Shown piece by piece: positions 33,001 through 40,249 of a stretch of 64,000 nt of DNA; the first letter of the stretch is position 1; the number at the start of each line of letters is the position of its first letter. The stretch is from Pectinophora gossypiella (taxonomy: Eukaryota; Arthropoda; Insecta; Lepidoptera; Gelechiidae), in contig NW_026063253.1 in NCBI RefSeq assembly GCF_024362695.1, positions 496,001 through 560,000 of the forward strand, read 5' to 3'. The translations under genes were made by a program, and so were the position numbers. The notes below the pieces were generated by a model. It saw nothing but the letters and a program-made list of their open reading frames with translations. It was not told where the DNA came from and did not search any database.

Positions 33001-33883
33001 TTTATGTTAGTATTAAAATTTTACCTCTGTGGAACTCCGGAGAATTGTGGAACGGGTCATAATGAAGATCTGTGATGTGCCAAAAGTAGCCTGAAAATAA
33101 AATTATGCTTTTAGTTTGCACATCAGAATAATGTGGCTCATAATGAGGTTTGTCGTCGGGCGCGCTGCCTCAAAAGTGGAAAAAAATAATAATAAGGCTA
33201 CCGTCGCGTCAGGGGGATTACACTGCAGAATCCGCTCAAAGTCGCGACTTCATGGAGTCAGTTGCAGTCGTGACTTCAACTACACGCGGTCGGCTGCAAT
33301 CGTGTGCAATCTGTATAGCCGACCGTGTCAGGTAGAAGTCACGACTGCAGCCAAATGTGTGAAGTTGAAGTAACGACTGCATAATTTGTTGATCCGACTG
33401 CGTGCAACAGTCCATCTGATGGCAGTCTGAAGTAGATAACTTTACTTTTGTAAGCTCGATCACAGGTTTAAATGTTTTGATATGTTCGTTATTGATAAAA
33501 CTGTCTCATATTCGTTCATCCATTCTATAAACAGAGCATATTTATTTAGAGGCAAATAATAATAACCACGGAACTCCTGAACGTTAGAATAGCATCAGCT
33601 GGAAGGAACCAAGATTACAATATCTTTACTTATCACAATAACAAAAACATGGGACGTAAACAAACTCTCATTTTGTATTTGTATAATACTCGTACTAGTG
33701 AATATAAATGAGGACTTAGATGGAGCTAGCGCCTGTTGCATATCCGTTACGGGCTGGTGAGACAACGAACAGAATAATGAGAGAAGACAAATGGCGATGT
33801 AAAGTGAACTTACAAATTTTTGCGTCTGTCAGGTTGAGCCACAGTAGGCTAGTGATGTAAACGAGGAAATTACTAAGCTTCAT
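20875..33883 (-). CDS. SMPDL3: Acid sphingomyelinase-like phosphodiesterase (SMPDL3 type), 8 exons, 3' end not found
   Basis: Joining 33883-33814, 33090-33025, 32064-31911, 28175-27970, 26612-26446, 24266-24068, 22792-22683 and 21041-20875 gives an open frame of 379 residues plus two bases. All introns are GT-AG and all phases agree. Seen: a hydrophobic N-terminus typical of a signal peptide, then ITDLHYDP (D31, H33), LEFVLWTGD (D98), FPALGHSD (137-140), LVAHAGPG (H227), SDVIAGQFYGHRH (H275, H277), and NPGLRLYKFD...YTQYYLDVT...EYNLTQYYG. These follow, in order, the calcineurin-like metallophosphoesterase and C-terminal domains of SMPDL3A/B. That family is secreted or lysosomal and cleaves phosphodiester or nucleotide phosphate bonds with two metals. 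Residues 232-251 form a Ser/Gly-rich loop. Odd: the GNH motif is GHSD, and no His follows WTGD. The terminal exon is missing from view, so the gene is partial here. Family assignment is firm; substrate and activity are unknown. Confidence 0.9.
21085..21840 (+). repeat. Two direct copies of a ~260-bp AT-rich repeat in intron 7
   Basis: ccaactagtcaa then taaacgtcaaaacacgaaat, ggaatttgtatg and the later tcagtttta...ttcataattt occur at 21085-21400 and again at 21580-21835. A minus-strand copy lies at 37672-37912. Confidence 0.7.
21841..22400. other. Intron 7, AT-rich, nothing recognised
   Basis: Low-complexity AT stretches (22080-22140) and no recognisable repeat family or frame. Confidence 0.35.
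22505..22660. repeat. GC-rich-end MITE in intron 7
   Basis: ctgcacgataaccgtgc...ggcgcgaatta at 22509-22536 pairs with taattcgcgcgcggcgcggt...tatcatgcag at 22619-22648. Inner arms gaccaatagcc and attggtgg also pair. Confidence 0.7.
22683..22792 (-). CDS. SMPDL3: SMPDL3-like exon 7
   Basis: Acceptor attacag and donor gtaatt bound 110 bp. It encodes RPVSWALLAPSLTPRGAGSI, then SNPGLRLYKFDSKTGK. The APSxTP and NPGxRLxxxD strings are characteristic of the end of the phosphoesterase domain in SMPDL3 proteins. Confidence 0.92.
23030..23110 (-). mobile_element. LINE 3'-end fragment with (TTGA)n tail
   Basis: Read on minus: cgtatgtttatgtcctttgt, gttgtgcaataaagtattat and TTGATTGA repeats. Same family as 15880-15973. 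Confidence 0.7.
23266..23405. repeat. Palindromic MITE, GTTAGTGACATCGTAACGAA family, copy 1
   Basis: tacag...gttagtgacatcgtaacgaa at the left pairs with ttcgttacgatgtcaataac...ctgta. The inside gatgattcagaccatgattc also folds back. Copies are at 43304-43453 and 53458-53740. Confidence 0.88.
23445..23640 (+). repeat. Dispersed repeat, 'acccgactgc' family
   Basis: tttacccgactgcggcgaat, gagggttatgtgtatgactg and cacaatttaacaaatgaggt match 54885-55000. Confidence 0.6.
23925..24030 (-). repeat. tRNA-like dispersed repeat beside exon 6
   Basis: gcacttaagataaactaata then gcctgggtatgaaccagcgc resembles 51690-51775. Read on minus it has a box B-like ggttcatacccagg. It lies less than 150 bp inside intron 6. 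Confidence 0.45.
24068..24266 (-). CDS. SMPDL3: SMPDL3-like exon 6 (AHAGPG and GHRH metal motifs)
   Basis: Acceptor ttgtag and donor gtaaga bound 199 bp. VYLVAHAGPG holds His227, a metal ligand. A Ser/Gly-rich loop (GSSSSTGGG) follows, then FSDVIAGQFYGHRHADTF with His275 and His277 of the GHxH motif. The exon is locally GC-rich compared with its introns. Confidence 0.93.
24410..24655 (-). mobile_element. SINE, partial, in intron 5
   Basis: atgtcccactgctgggtaca, ctcaatgaaccggagggggt, ggacgatcaggtgattcaag and aacaaaggacagtct match the minus-strand SINEs at 8217, 31506 and 42310. The middle is shortened. Confidence 0.8.
25280..25585 (+). mobile_element. tRNA-headed SINE in intron 5
   Basis: gcgtggtccagttgttgagc, box B-like gggttcgattcccggtgggg, cttcggaaggcacgttaagc, ggcctttggcggctcaatac and cacacgataaaaagaagaag. 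Same family and order as 6549-6878. Flanking aaagaaac words may be the target duplication. Confidence 0.88.
25590..26400. other. Intron 5 remainder, nothing recognised
   Basis: AT-rich. ctattctatatttagt near 25800 partly repeats the words before it. No gene signal. Confidence 0.3.
26446..26612 (-). CDS. SMPDL3: SMPDL3-like exon 5
   Basis: Acceptor ctcgcag and donor gtgagt bound 167 bp encoding GYYTIEQSHSKLRIVVLNSV, then QWEWLEQVLSTARRKNEM. The LRIVVLN strand and the QWEWLE helix correspond to LRIISLN and QxxWLE of SMPDL3 and acid sphingomyelinase. It ends in phase 0 before VYLVAH. Confidence 0.92.
26735..27005 (-). mobile_element. SINE in intron 4
   Basis: cttctatcgtatgggttgtg, aaccccatcaaccctggtgt, gccaaaggcccctgacatga and ccccaccgggatttgaaccc are the reverse complement of the SINE at 6549. 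The 5' head is cut at about 27005. Confidence 0.88.
27006..27464. other. Intron 4, nothing recognised
   Basis: No frame or repeat supported. Confidence 0.3.
27465..27615. repeat. MITE in intron 4
   Basis: tacagtcatgagcaatatca...gaaccctgtcgcacta at 27465-27525 pairs imperfectly with aatgcgacatggtttcaaag...actcgtgaccgta at 27563-27612. Confidence 0.7.
27970..28175 (-). CDS. SMPDL3: SMPDL3-like exon 4 (WTGD aspartate and altered GNH motif)
   Basis: Acceptor taacag and donor gtaagt bound 206 bp. It supplies D98 of WTGD, then ILSSSM where relatives have a His four residues after the Asp. FPALGHSDPPPS follows, where relatives have PALGNHD. The exon ends WMQWLPTEALQTFEKG, matching the W-x-W-L-x-x-E-A segment of the family. 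It contains one N-glycosylation sequon (N118-V-T). Confidence 0.92.
28400..28711 (+). CDS. Unrecognised 103-aa open frame antisense in intron 3
   Basis: The frame runs KYKAYEKVEGIYPS, RKRLKLYFGMKDANYLGRPT, FNVDKTQWDKRRINRNIE and GEGVLPYGYSA to a TAA stop. Its composition is protein-like (mixed charged and aromatic residues, no low complexity), unlike the shadow frames nearby. I do not recognise the family. The real start may be upstream of the ATG or an acceptor, because the first 10 residues look intronic. It could be an exon of another gene, a retrocopy, or part of a transposon. Confidence 0.35.
   Translation: MFSLLLIIRTGKFGQSKYKAYEKVEGIYPSPTHETRKRLKLYFGMKDANYLGRPTIFNVDKTQWDKRRINRNIECVQLKGWLTVYDNRAAARGEGVLPYGYSA
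28720..30640. other. Intron 3, nothing recognised
   Basis: Mostly unique-looking AT-rich sequence. 30150-30260 weakly resembles a decayed SINE (cttcttcttttgatctagtg, catcatctcatcaaccttgt). Frames at 29280 and 29767 have no motif. Confidence 0.35.
30650..30800 (-). repeat. Dispersed repeat, 'acctaacctgtattgggct' family, copy 1
   Basis: Read on minus: atgtcacctaacctgtattg, gggctaatttcaccttgacg, ggttggaaggagagacgctt and aaaataccggacctgtca. Copies on plus are at 38630-38795 and 44465-44625. Confidence 0.65.
31030..31186 (+). mobile_element. LINE 3' end with (AATCT)n tail
   Basis: gtaacatctgtcacactgca, atggcaaataaagaatctaa and tctaatc. A polyadenylation signal followed by a short tandem tail is typical of a 5'-truncated LINE. 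Confidence 0.55.
31187..31395 (-). pseudogene. Non-LTR C-terminal fragment, second family, copy 2
   Basis: Minus reading gives VKRTLNRREGMKCLMRVEAA then VVFQNRYKWNSVVS. This is the end of the same tail whose 3' UTR is at 7360-7440 and 62885-62985. Confidence 0.7.
31500..31845 (-). mobile_element. tRNA-headed SINE in intron 3
   Basis: ctatatacgtcccactgctg, gcctcccctcaatcaacttg, ggcaatcaggtgattcaagc and ccccatcgggaatcgcaccc. The head ctaaccactagaccacagag is at 31807-31826. Near-repeated ttcattctgtatacat and ttattctgtctacat words flank it as an imperfect duplication. Confidence 0.88.
31911..32064 (-). CDS. SMPDL3: SMPDL3-like exon 3 (CDSS and WTG segment)
   Basis: Acceptor cctgcag and donor gtgagt bound 154 bp. 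The encoded segment starts GCRHNRGN, is His/Arg-rich, continues CDSSYSLIQSAAAFM and ends LEFVLWTG. The aspartate of WTGD comes from exon 4. The CD-S-x-x-L-I pattern and the xxDFVIWTGD end are typical of the SMPDL3 family. Confidence 0.9.
32379..32399. repeat. (TC)n microsatellite
   Basis: About ten TC units right at the 3' end of the RTE-like fragment that follows on minus. Confidence 0.9.
32400..32645 (-). pseudogene. RTE-like LINE 3' end, copy 2 (intron 2)
   Basis: Minus frame: MKTIENRRGNMIGHLIRHDS then EGKRGRGRPRITFMKQIKEK, REEWRLLHRQERSS and a stop. This is the C-terminal tail of the family, here open over 79 residues. Confidence 0.8.
33025..33090 (-). CDS. SMPDL3: SMPDL3-like exon 2 (first metal-binding motif)
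   Basis: A 66-bp exon between acceptor ttttcag and donor gtaaaa encodes YFWHITDLHYDPFHNSPEFH. The D-x-H pair (D31, H33) supplies the first metal ligands in calcineurin-like phosphoesterases. It starts two bases into a codon and leaves one base for exon 3. Confidence 0.9.
33190..33385. repeat. Multi-arm inverted repeat in intron 1
   Basis: gcagtcgtgacttcaactac then gcggtcggct (33264-33295) pairs with agccgaccgtgtcaggtaga then agtcacgactgc (33318-33349). Further copies of the gtcgtgacttcaac word are at 33238 and, inverted, at 33361-33380. Confidence 0.75.
33814..33883 (-). CDS. SMPDL3: SMPDL3-like exon 1 (start codon, signal peptide)
   Basis: ATG at 33883 opens MKLSNFLVYITSLLWLNLTD, a short basic start followed by a hydrophobic core, as in a secretory signal peptide. 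The exon ends one base into a codon at the donor gtaagt. That base joins exon 2 to make Cys24, leading into YFWHITDLH. The start was chosen because it is the only ATG giving a signal peptide in frame with exon 2. Confidence 0.85.
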
Positions 33884-34150
33884 GTTACAATGCTACATAA
33901 TGCTGCGTTGACTCGCACGTCTTGTCCCCCCTCGCAATCATCGTCTCCTATTTACATAGCCTGCGGACAAGGAAAATAATAGTAAGAAAAAGGAATTCCT
34001 AAAGAAATACAGGTAGAATTCAGAGGAACTCGGTACTCGCTCCGGGATGTTTTGTGGGTGATTGCTTTCGCAATATTTTCATGGTATTTGTTGGGTAGTA
34101 TAATTCTAGTGGAGATGCTGTTTGGGTGTTTTTATTTTATTATATTATTA
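33884..34150 (-). other. Upstream of SMPDL3-like start codon
   Basis: Probable 5' UTR and promoter region of the minus-strand gene. No TATA box, initiator or CpG island stands out, so the transcription start is not assigned. Confidence 0.3.
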
Positions 34151-34154
34151 TAAG

Positions 34155-34275
34155 TACACATAAGTCACGTTGTATACCAATGGGGTAGTTAGATGTACAT
34201 CCACGGCAAGATGAACCAGGTACCCACGCCTCACCGAGCTATTTGTTAGCCCAACGTGATAGGTGGTGAGCCGTG
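34155..34275 (+). repeat. Dispersed repeat, 'catcgcaacatgaactaagt' family, copy 3
   Basis: ccaatggggtagttagatgt, cggcaagatgaaccaggtac, cacgcctcaccgagctattt and caacgtgataggtggtgagc. Confidence 0.65.
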
Positions 34276-34589
34276 TCCCCGTTTATATTATTAAAAATTA
34301 GGTAAGTATGTTTTATCTTTGTATATGTGATCTTTAGTCTTAAATTAAATATTATAAAAAGGCTTATAACCTACTTACCTACCTAAAATAAATGTGTGGC
34401 TAACTTGTGGAATTTGACTTTTTTATATCCTTTTACAAAGTCTAATGTGAGTTGTATTGTGAGTAGGCCTCATTAGCAATGAGTTACAAAACATTAATTT
34501 CAGGAAGTCATTTATTTGCAAATAAGAAATAAAAAAGCATCTTTAAATTAGGAAAAATCATTTGTCCAACTTTTGTTTTGATATTGGAT

Positions 34590-34975
34590 CTAGACACGCG
34601 GTAGCGTGTCAAGCCAAGTTCAAGAAACAGAACTGGCGAGCCGCACCGTGTGTAATATTACACGAACCATTTGGAGCCACACTTCTGACCCCCTCATAAA
34701 TCAAAAACTATTTCACATAAACGTATCAAATTTGGCTCTTTGACTTGCGAGATACATATGTATTCTAAATTTCATAAGCTTATCTCAAACGGTTATTTAG
34801 ATATTAATGTCCAAAAATCCTCATTTTTATTATTGACTGACTGACTGACCTATAGATCAAAATTCTAACCCAGTTCCAGATGACCTAGAGAGTTAAAATT
34901 TGGTATGCAGATAGGTAATTAGATGAATACAAAGGAAAAAATAAAAAACTGGTATTTTTAAAATAATTAGATTCT
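34590..34975 (+). repeat. Dispersed repeat with (TGAC)n patch
   Basis: gacacgcggtagcgtgtcaa, cgagccgcaccgtgtgtaat, acgtatcaaatttggctctt, then tgactgactgactgacctat and gagagttaaaatttggtatg. I know this order from other Lepidoptera; class unknown. Confidence 0.5.
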
Positions 34976-34979
34976 ATTA

Positions 34980-35588
34980 TGAACGCTTAACATAAATACC
35001 TAATTAGTGCCTGTACCTAACTATAGATGTAAGAATCAGTAAGTAATCAAAACTCATGACAGCCGGTCTTTATGTGGTAGGTATGTGTATTAACTTAACA
35101 TAACATAATAATCACGCCTATATGCCCTATCGGGGTAGGCAGAGCACTAAGTGATCATAGAATCACTTGATGCCACATTCGACAAGTACTGTGAGGGTAG
35201 GTAAGCAAGTTGGAACATGTGTTTAGCGGTGATAGGTTGTCAGCTTTTCGCCCACCATACAACACAACTCTCATCCATTTTACTGCTTTGTAATTTTTTT
35301 AACTTAACGTGAATCTTAAACGAGTTTAATACCTACCTACCACCCATTTTTTTTTCATTCATTTAGGTACCTACTTAGGTATTTCCGTTTTAGTAGGTAA
35401 GTATCTAGGTATACTTACTTATTTACAATTAAGAGTAGGTACTTATAGTCGGTTTTCATATTTATTACTTAGGGTTCCTACGTTATTAACTGGGATTAAT
35501 TATTATTTTCATATTTACCGCACATCAATAGTGTAAGATCATTACCTACTCATAAATAACTGAAAATAATACCTACAAAAAGTAATGA
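34980..35588. other. AT-rich intergenic DNA
   Basis: 35100-35250 holds a dispersed word (cacgcctatatgccctatcg, gggtaggcagagcactaagt). 35320-35460 is rich in taggta words. No gene. Confidence 0.4.
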
Positions 35589-36148
35589 TATCCAATCAAA
35601 AACATAAATGTGAAATGAGAGCCAAGTCCAATATTATGATGATAAATGCCTTGGTTGTTGACTTCAACGACAAAAGAAGTGAGATCTAAATGGGTGCCAA
35701 GTTCAATGGTCAGTCCTGAAATTTATTTATAAGTAACAGTATAACATATCATATCTTCTTATAACATAAGATAATGTATTGAAGCCTAAGGTCTGTCTTG
35801 GCTAGTTTTTATAAACCTACCAACGAATTATTATGTTCGATCGCTAGTTTCCAAACAACAATCCAAATTTTCGGAATTATAAAATAAGTACCGACGAATA
35901 TTTGTAGGTTTAGAACTTGTGAAAGCTATAATTTATATATGAAAACTAGCCAAGACAAACCTTAGGCTACACTACACTATCTTATGTTATAAGAAGATAT
36001 GATACACTTATAAATACATTTCAGGACTGACCATTGAACTTGGCACCCATTTAGATCTCACTTCTTTTGTCGTTGAAGTCAACAACCAAGGCATTTATCA
36101 TAATATTGGACTTGGCTCTCATTTCACATTTATGTTTTTGATTGGATA
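35589..36148. repeat. 560-bp palindromic MITE with ~240-bp arms
   Basis: atccaatcaaaaacataaat, gtgaaatgagagccaagtcc, aatgccttggttgttgactt and tcagtcctgaaatttattta are mirrored at 36001-36148 (aaatacatttcaggactgac, gttgaagtcaacaaccaagg, tatgtttttgattggat). Confidence 0.92.
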
Positions 36149-36204
36149 CAGTATAGTAAAATATAGTAATACATAAGGTTATCATACGATTCTTATACGA
36201 CGCG

Positions 36205-36510
36205 GCAGCGACGTGGTGTGGGTTGTGAGTAGATTACCAACTCTAACAAACTTGGTATCATGGTTATTATTGAGCCGCTAAAGGTATTGAAATGGCTCAT
36301 ATACCTAACGGTTACCAGAACGAACAACTTAACGTGCCTGTCGAAGCCCGGGTCATCTTATTTTCAGTTAAATAGTTGATCAGCCTATAATATCTTAACC
36401 AAACTAGGGATCGCTAAGTGATTTTATGATTATGTCCTTATCGGAATTCGGACCCAAGACCTCCGGATTGTGAGTCCAACTCTCAACCACTGGACCACAG
36501 AGGCCGCTTT
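36205..36510 (-). mobile_element. tRNA-headed SINE, diverged
   Basis: gtggtgtgggttgtgagtag, acaaacttggtatcatggtt, cttaacgtgcctgtcgaagc and gtccttatcggaattcggac. The head tctcaaccactggaccacag is at 36480-36500. Confidence 0.82.
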
Positions 36511-36604
36511 GCAATATGTAATAATAATGTAATGTAATCCACTGACGCCTTACAACCACACGAACACAGCTCCGCCGTGCGGTGTTATACTAAGATAACC
36601 TCTT

Positions 36605-36735
36605 ATATCAAAAATCAGAATCATTTATTTATTGTAATATAATTACTAAAGGTAATTTTAACTCTTTTGAATCTACTTATGTCATTTCGCAAGGTGTTAC
36701 GGCTGAGGGGAAGAAATGACAAGAAACTGCAACAG
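36605..36735 (-). mobile_element. LINE 3' end
   Basis: aatcagaatcatttatttat then tcgcaaggtgttacggctga and gggaagaaatgacaagaaac, in the style of the 43990 and 52640 copies. Confidence 0.45.
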
Positions 36736-37185
36736 CAACACATCTTTTAAATCATATAGTAACTACACGTTAGTCTTATGATTCACATAAAGCCAAAATC
36801 TTCCAAGCCAATCCTCCTAAACCTCATAATCAAGCGAAGTAGGGTAAACGCACCACTTGCGTCATTGTCTACGACTGTCTGTGGGCTGTCTCTTACACGA
36901 ACACAATGTTCATTACAGTTACTACTGTTATAACATTAACAGCTTTGACTAGTTAGCTCGGGAACAGTGTGGCAGCTGGTTATATAGAATTGTTACATTT
37001 GACTGACACATATTCATAGTAATACAGATATGTTGAGGCTTTTGCATGTAGAGACTCTAAGGGCCGTGTCTCAAGGACGCCAAGGCTGCATCACCATCGC
37101 GAAATTATTTGGGATACCCTTTATACAACTGCATACATTTTGTTAGTGCTGGTGTCGCCACAAGAGAAAAAAAAAACAAATGAAG
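36736..37185. other. Intergenic, nothing recognised
   Basis: No repeat family or frame supported. Confidence 0.3.
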
Positions 37186-37335
37186 AAGAAAAGAAAGAAG
37201 AAGAGCTTACGTAGGACAAATTAAAGAGAAGGCGAACGTCGTGTCTTATAAGGAAGTCAAAGAATTGCCCTTTGATAGACAAGAATGGAGAATGCTACAC
37301 CGACAAGAGCGTGGCTCTTAAGTTGATGGTGATGC
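37186..37335 (+). pseudogene. RTE-like LINE 3' end, copy 3
   Basis: Reads RRAYVGQIKEKANVVSYKEV, then LPFDRQEWRMLHRQERGS and a stop, followed by gatggtgatg. This is the cleanest copy of the last 45 residues of this tail in the window. Confidence 0.8.
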
Positions 37336-37671
37336 CGCTATCATTGTGTCCCAGTGAGAAGATTGACTAGCAATGAAGGACTATTCATGCTACGTTTCCC
37401 TAAAAAGACACAGAGTACAGAGTTGCCTTCATTTAACCTTCGAATTTCACGGATAACAGTTATATGCGTCTTTTATCTTTATTTTTGAGTATAAATGTTG
37501 ACCCTTGTTATTACACCCAGGCACAATTACATCTTCCACCCATTATTATTGTGATCAAAATAAAGAGAAGCAATACAGGTAGAAACATAATTCTGTACCA
37601 TAACTAATACAAATATCAAGCAATAATTATGTTTAATATATGCCTCTGCCACACAATAGGTAATTATTCTA

Positions 37672-37912
37672 GGTCAAAGATAAATTATGAAATTCTGATT
37701 ACTAAATAAAGACAGATCTAAAGGTGACAAAAACGTTTTATTTTTTCTATTTAACTTATTTATGAATTTAAATAAATAAAAAAATGTAATATTACTTAAT
37801 TGTGACATTTTGTCACGTTTTTCTATGACGTTACAGGTTGCTTTTTCATACAAATTCCATAGTAATTTCATGTTTTGACGTTTCGTAAAAAGTAACTGAT
37901 TTGACTAGTTGG
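37672..37912 (-). repeat. Third copy of the intron-7 repeat
   Basis: Reverse complement of 21600-21835: taaattatgaaattctgatt, agacagatctaaaggtgaca and catgttttgacgtttcgtaa. Confidence 0.75.
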
Positions 37913-38629
37913 AAACTACCCTATTATCTATATATCTCTCTCTCTTTCTCTTTCTTTGTAGAACGGTGGTTGCCCCAATCGCCTTCCGTTCCGTATTACA
38001 ACGACCAATTTCTCAATCGGTGATGTTCTAGCTAGAGCCCTACCAGAATCCATTTCCTCGACCAGTACTGATACCGCTGCTGCCCGGCATCATGGGTGCG
38101 CTTTAAAAGTAACGGCGCCTACTCGCTACGTCACAAGACCGTCATAGAACCTAAGTAGCATTTTATAGGTTAGCCCGTCCCAGTGAGCTACCCACTACGT
38201 TTTGCTATTCCTGTCGCTGTTTGGTCGGGGACTGCTTATTTTTATATTAGCAATACTCATAATTATCTGATGGCCGTTCCACTATCCGCTACCTGTGGAC
38301 CCCGTAGATGGCTTACAGCTCAGCCTACTACACCGCCATCTATATTTTTATTCGGGATCTTAGCTTGGAAAGTCCTTAATTAAACCGGCACCCGGCAAGT
38401 TTTGTTAATATTTTGTAGTCTGTGAGTTTTCGAGCCTGCACACACACCCGCTCCCCAGCCCGAAACGTTTGCGCTACCGCTTCGATGTGAGGGCTTAAGA
38501 AAGTTGCAAAAATAACCTGGTTTTTGTTTCGTTACCGGGAATATTCCCACTCTGGCAACATTCCCGGCAGTAAAAAAGTAGATAGGATCAGAGTACAAGA
38601 AAGAACAGGTCAAAAAAAACAGCCATTCA
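37913..38629. other. Intergenic, nothing recognised
   Basis: A (CT)-rich patch at 37933-37957 precedes a moderately GC-rich stretch that may be an old retroelement. No reading frame is convincing. Confidence 0.3.
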
Positions 38630-38795
38630 ACCAGGCCCACATTCTCGAGAAATGCATTTTCGGAGGTAGGTGACTTAACCTGTGTTGAACTGGTTTTCCC
38701 TGCGCGGGTCGGAAGGTTAGACAGGCAGTCGCTTCTGTAAAAAACCGGACCTGTCAAATCTTCAGGTTAGGTAAGCGGACCCTGTGAATAACGGG
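38630..38795 (+). repeat. Dispersed repeat, 'acctaacctgtattgggct' family, copy 2
   Basis: cgagaaatgcattttcggag, ctgcgcgggtcggaaggtta, aaaaaccggacctgtcaaat and ggttaggtaagcggaccctg. Close to 44465-44625. Confidence 0.75.
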
Positions 38796-39039
38796 ATAAT
38801 ACTAGGGGGATGATGATTCTTTGTCTTTGAGTGGCAAGTTAAACCTATTCTTCCTATTATAGAGTTTTAATAACAGGAACATTCCTATTTTGGGAAAATT
38901 CGCGGGAACGGCACATCACTGGTTGACATCATTTAGTAGGTATAGAATGTGGCGAGTCATGTGAAACGATAACCAGCGCTTCGAGCGGTAAATTTATACA
39001 TGTTGTTTCCGTATCAAAAATGGCTGCATTATTGATTAC

Positions 39040-39525
39040 TAGTGTGACGCTCTGTAGCGGGGCCACTTTAATTCGTTATTTTCTTTCTTAATATAGAACG
39101 TACGCATAAAAACTTTTCACGCACAATGGTCCCGATTCCTGCAGACACCTCCTAATTTAACTTCAAGTTATACCTGTCATTTTCTTATCCGCCGAAAAGG
39201 AAAGGGAGAGATGATTGACAGCTCTTAATTTTAGGAAGAATGAGTAAATTAATGAATAACCCAGGTGAATCAAAAAGGTATCTCGCTGATATGCAAACCG
39301 TTTGGCGTGTGCGTGTAAAATAAAATTAGATGGTGTTTATGGGAGTTATACACATATAACCTGTACTTAAAATAAGAGAAAGAAAACATCTAGAAGTGTG
39401 TATATTGAGCGGCTCCGCTTGGGAGCATGCTCTGCAGCGGAGCCACTTTTAAATTCGTTGCTTTCTTTATTACTAAAGCATGTACATATAAATCTTTTTC
39501 TACTCCTCTACTTTAATCTGGAATT
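39040..39525 (+). repeat. Direct repeats flanking a MITE
   Basis: gacgctctgtagcggggcca then ttaattcgttattttctttc (39045) recurs as gctctgcagcggagccactt then attcgttgctttctttatta (39428). 39126-39345, between them, matches the MITE at 19045-19353. Confidence 0.7.
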
Positions 39526-39811
39526 TAAATAACCAAAAAGTCTAATATAAGTACATACATAATTAAACTCTTGAAAAAGTGTACGCTCTATGGCCTATAA
39601 AAGCATTGTTTACAAAGTGTAACTGTACTATAATGTCGCCAAAAAAGCATTGTTGTTGTTTTTTTTTTTGACCTGGAAACTGGCACCTTTACTTTGTTTG
39701 GTGCCATAGATATACTATAAAAAAAAAGTATACATTTGCCGCCATTTTCCCGCGCGTTGGAAAATAAATTGGAAAATTTTTGTGTTTCGTTTAAAATTAC
39801 GTCGTCGTAGA

Positions 39812-39956
39812 AAAAGTATTGTATGCAACGTTGTATAACTAGGTCAAAAAATGCTCGTGGCGTCTCTTATTGCGATGTTGGCCAAGGCTCACATCGCAAC
39901 TCACGCCACTCGCATTTTTTGACCCTTCTTATACAACTGTTGCATAAAATACTATT
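39812..39956. repeat. Fold-back element, ~65-bp arms
   Basis: gtattgtatgcaacgttgta, ggtcaaaaaatgctcgtggc and gcgatgttggcc pair with ggctcacatcgcaactcacg, ccactcgcattttttgaccc and acaactgttgcataaaatac. Confidence 0.82.
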
Positions 39957-40168
39957 TCATGTACATTATGTACGTAGTACGCACACTGAACTATATCGTT
40001 TTCAACGCAATTGGAAGCGGTGACCTCGGGCAACATCACACGGATTACTAGCGTGAGTTGTAATAAATGTACCTCTATAGGTTTTTATATTACGTATATG
40101 ACCTATACTATAAGCAAGTATGTATGTAGGAAAGTAAGAATACTATGGAAGGATAATGAATTGGAATT

Positions 40169-40234
40169 CGATTGTTTATGTTATGAAAGTAGGCTAATGC
40201 ATTCATTAGCCTACTTTCATAACATAAACAATCG
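40169..40234. repeat. Perfect hairpin, 31-bp arms, 4-nt loop
   Basis: Arm 40169-40199 (cgattgtttatgttatgaaa...) is the exact reverse complement of 40204-40234, with loop catt. Transcribed, it would form an unbroken 31-bp stem. It could be a short MITE or a small-RNA precursor-like hairpin. Confidence 0.95.
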
Positions 40235-40249
40235 CCGGACGTAAGGCAG

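Noticed and set aside
38380..38757. 125-aa minus-strand open frame
   Set aside because: It is antisense to the dispersed acctaacctgtattgggct repeat. No family signature.
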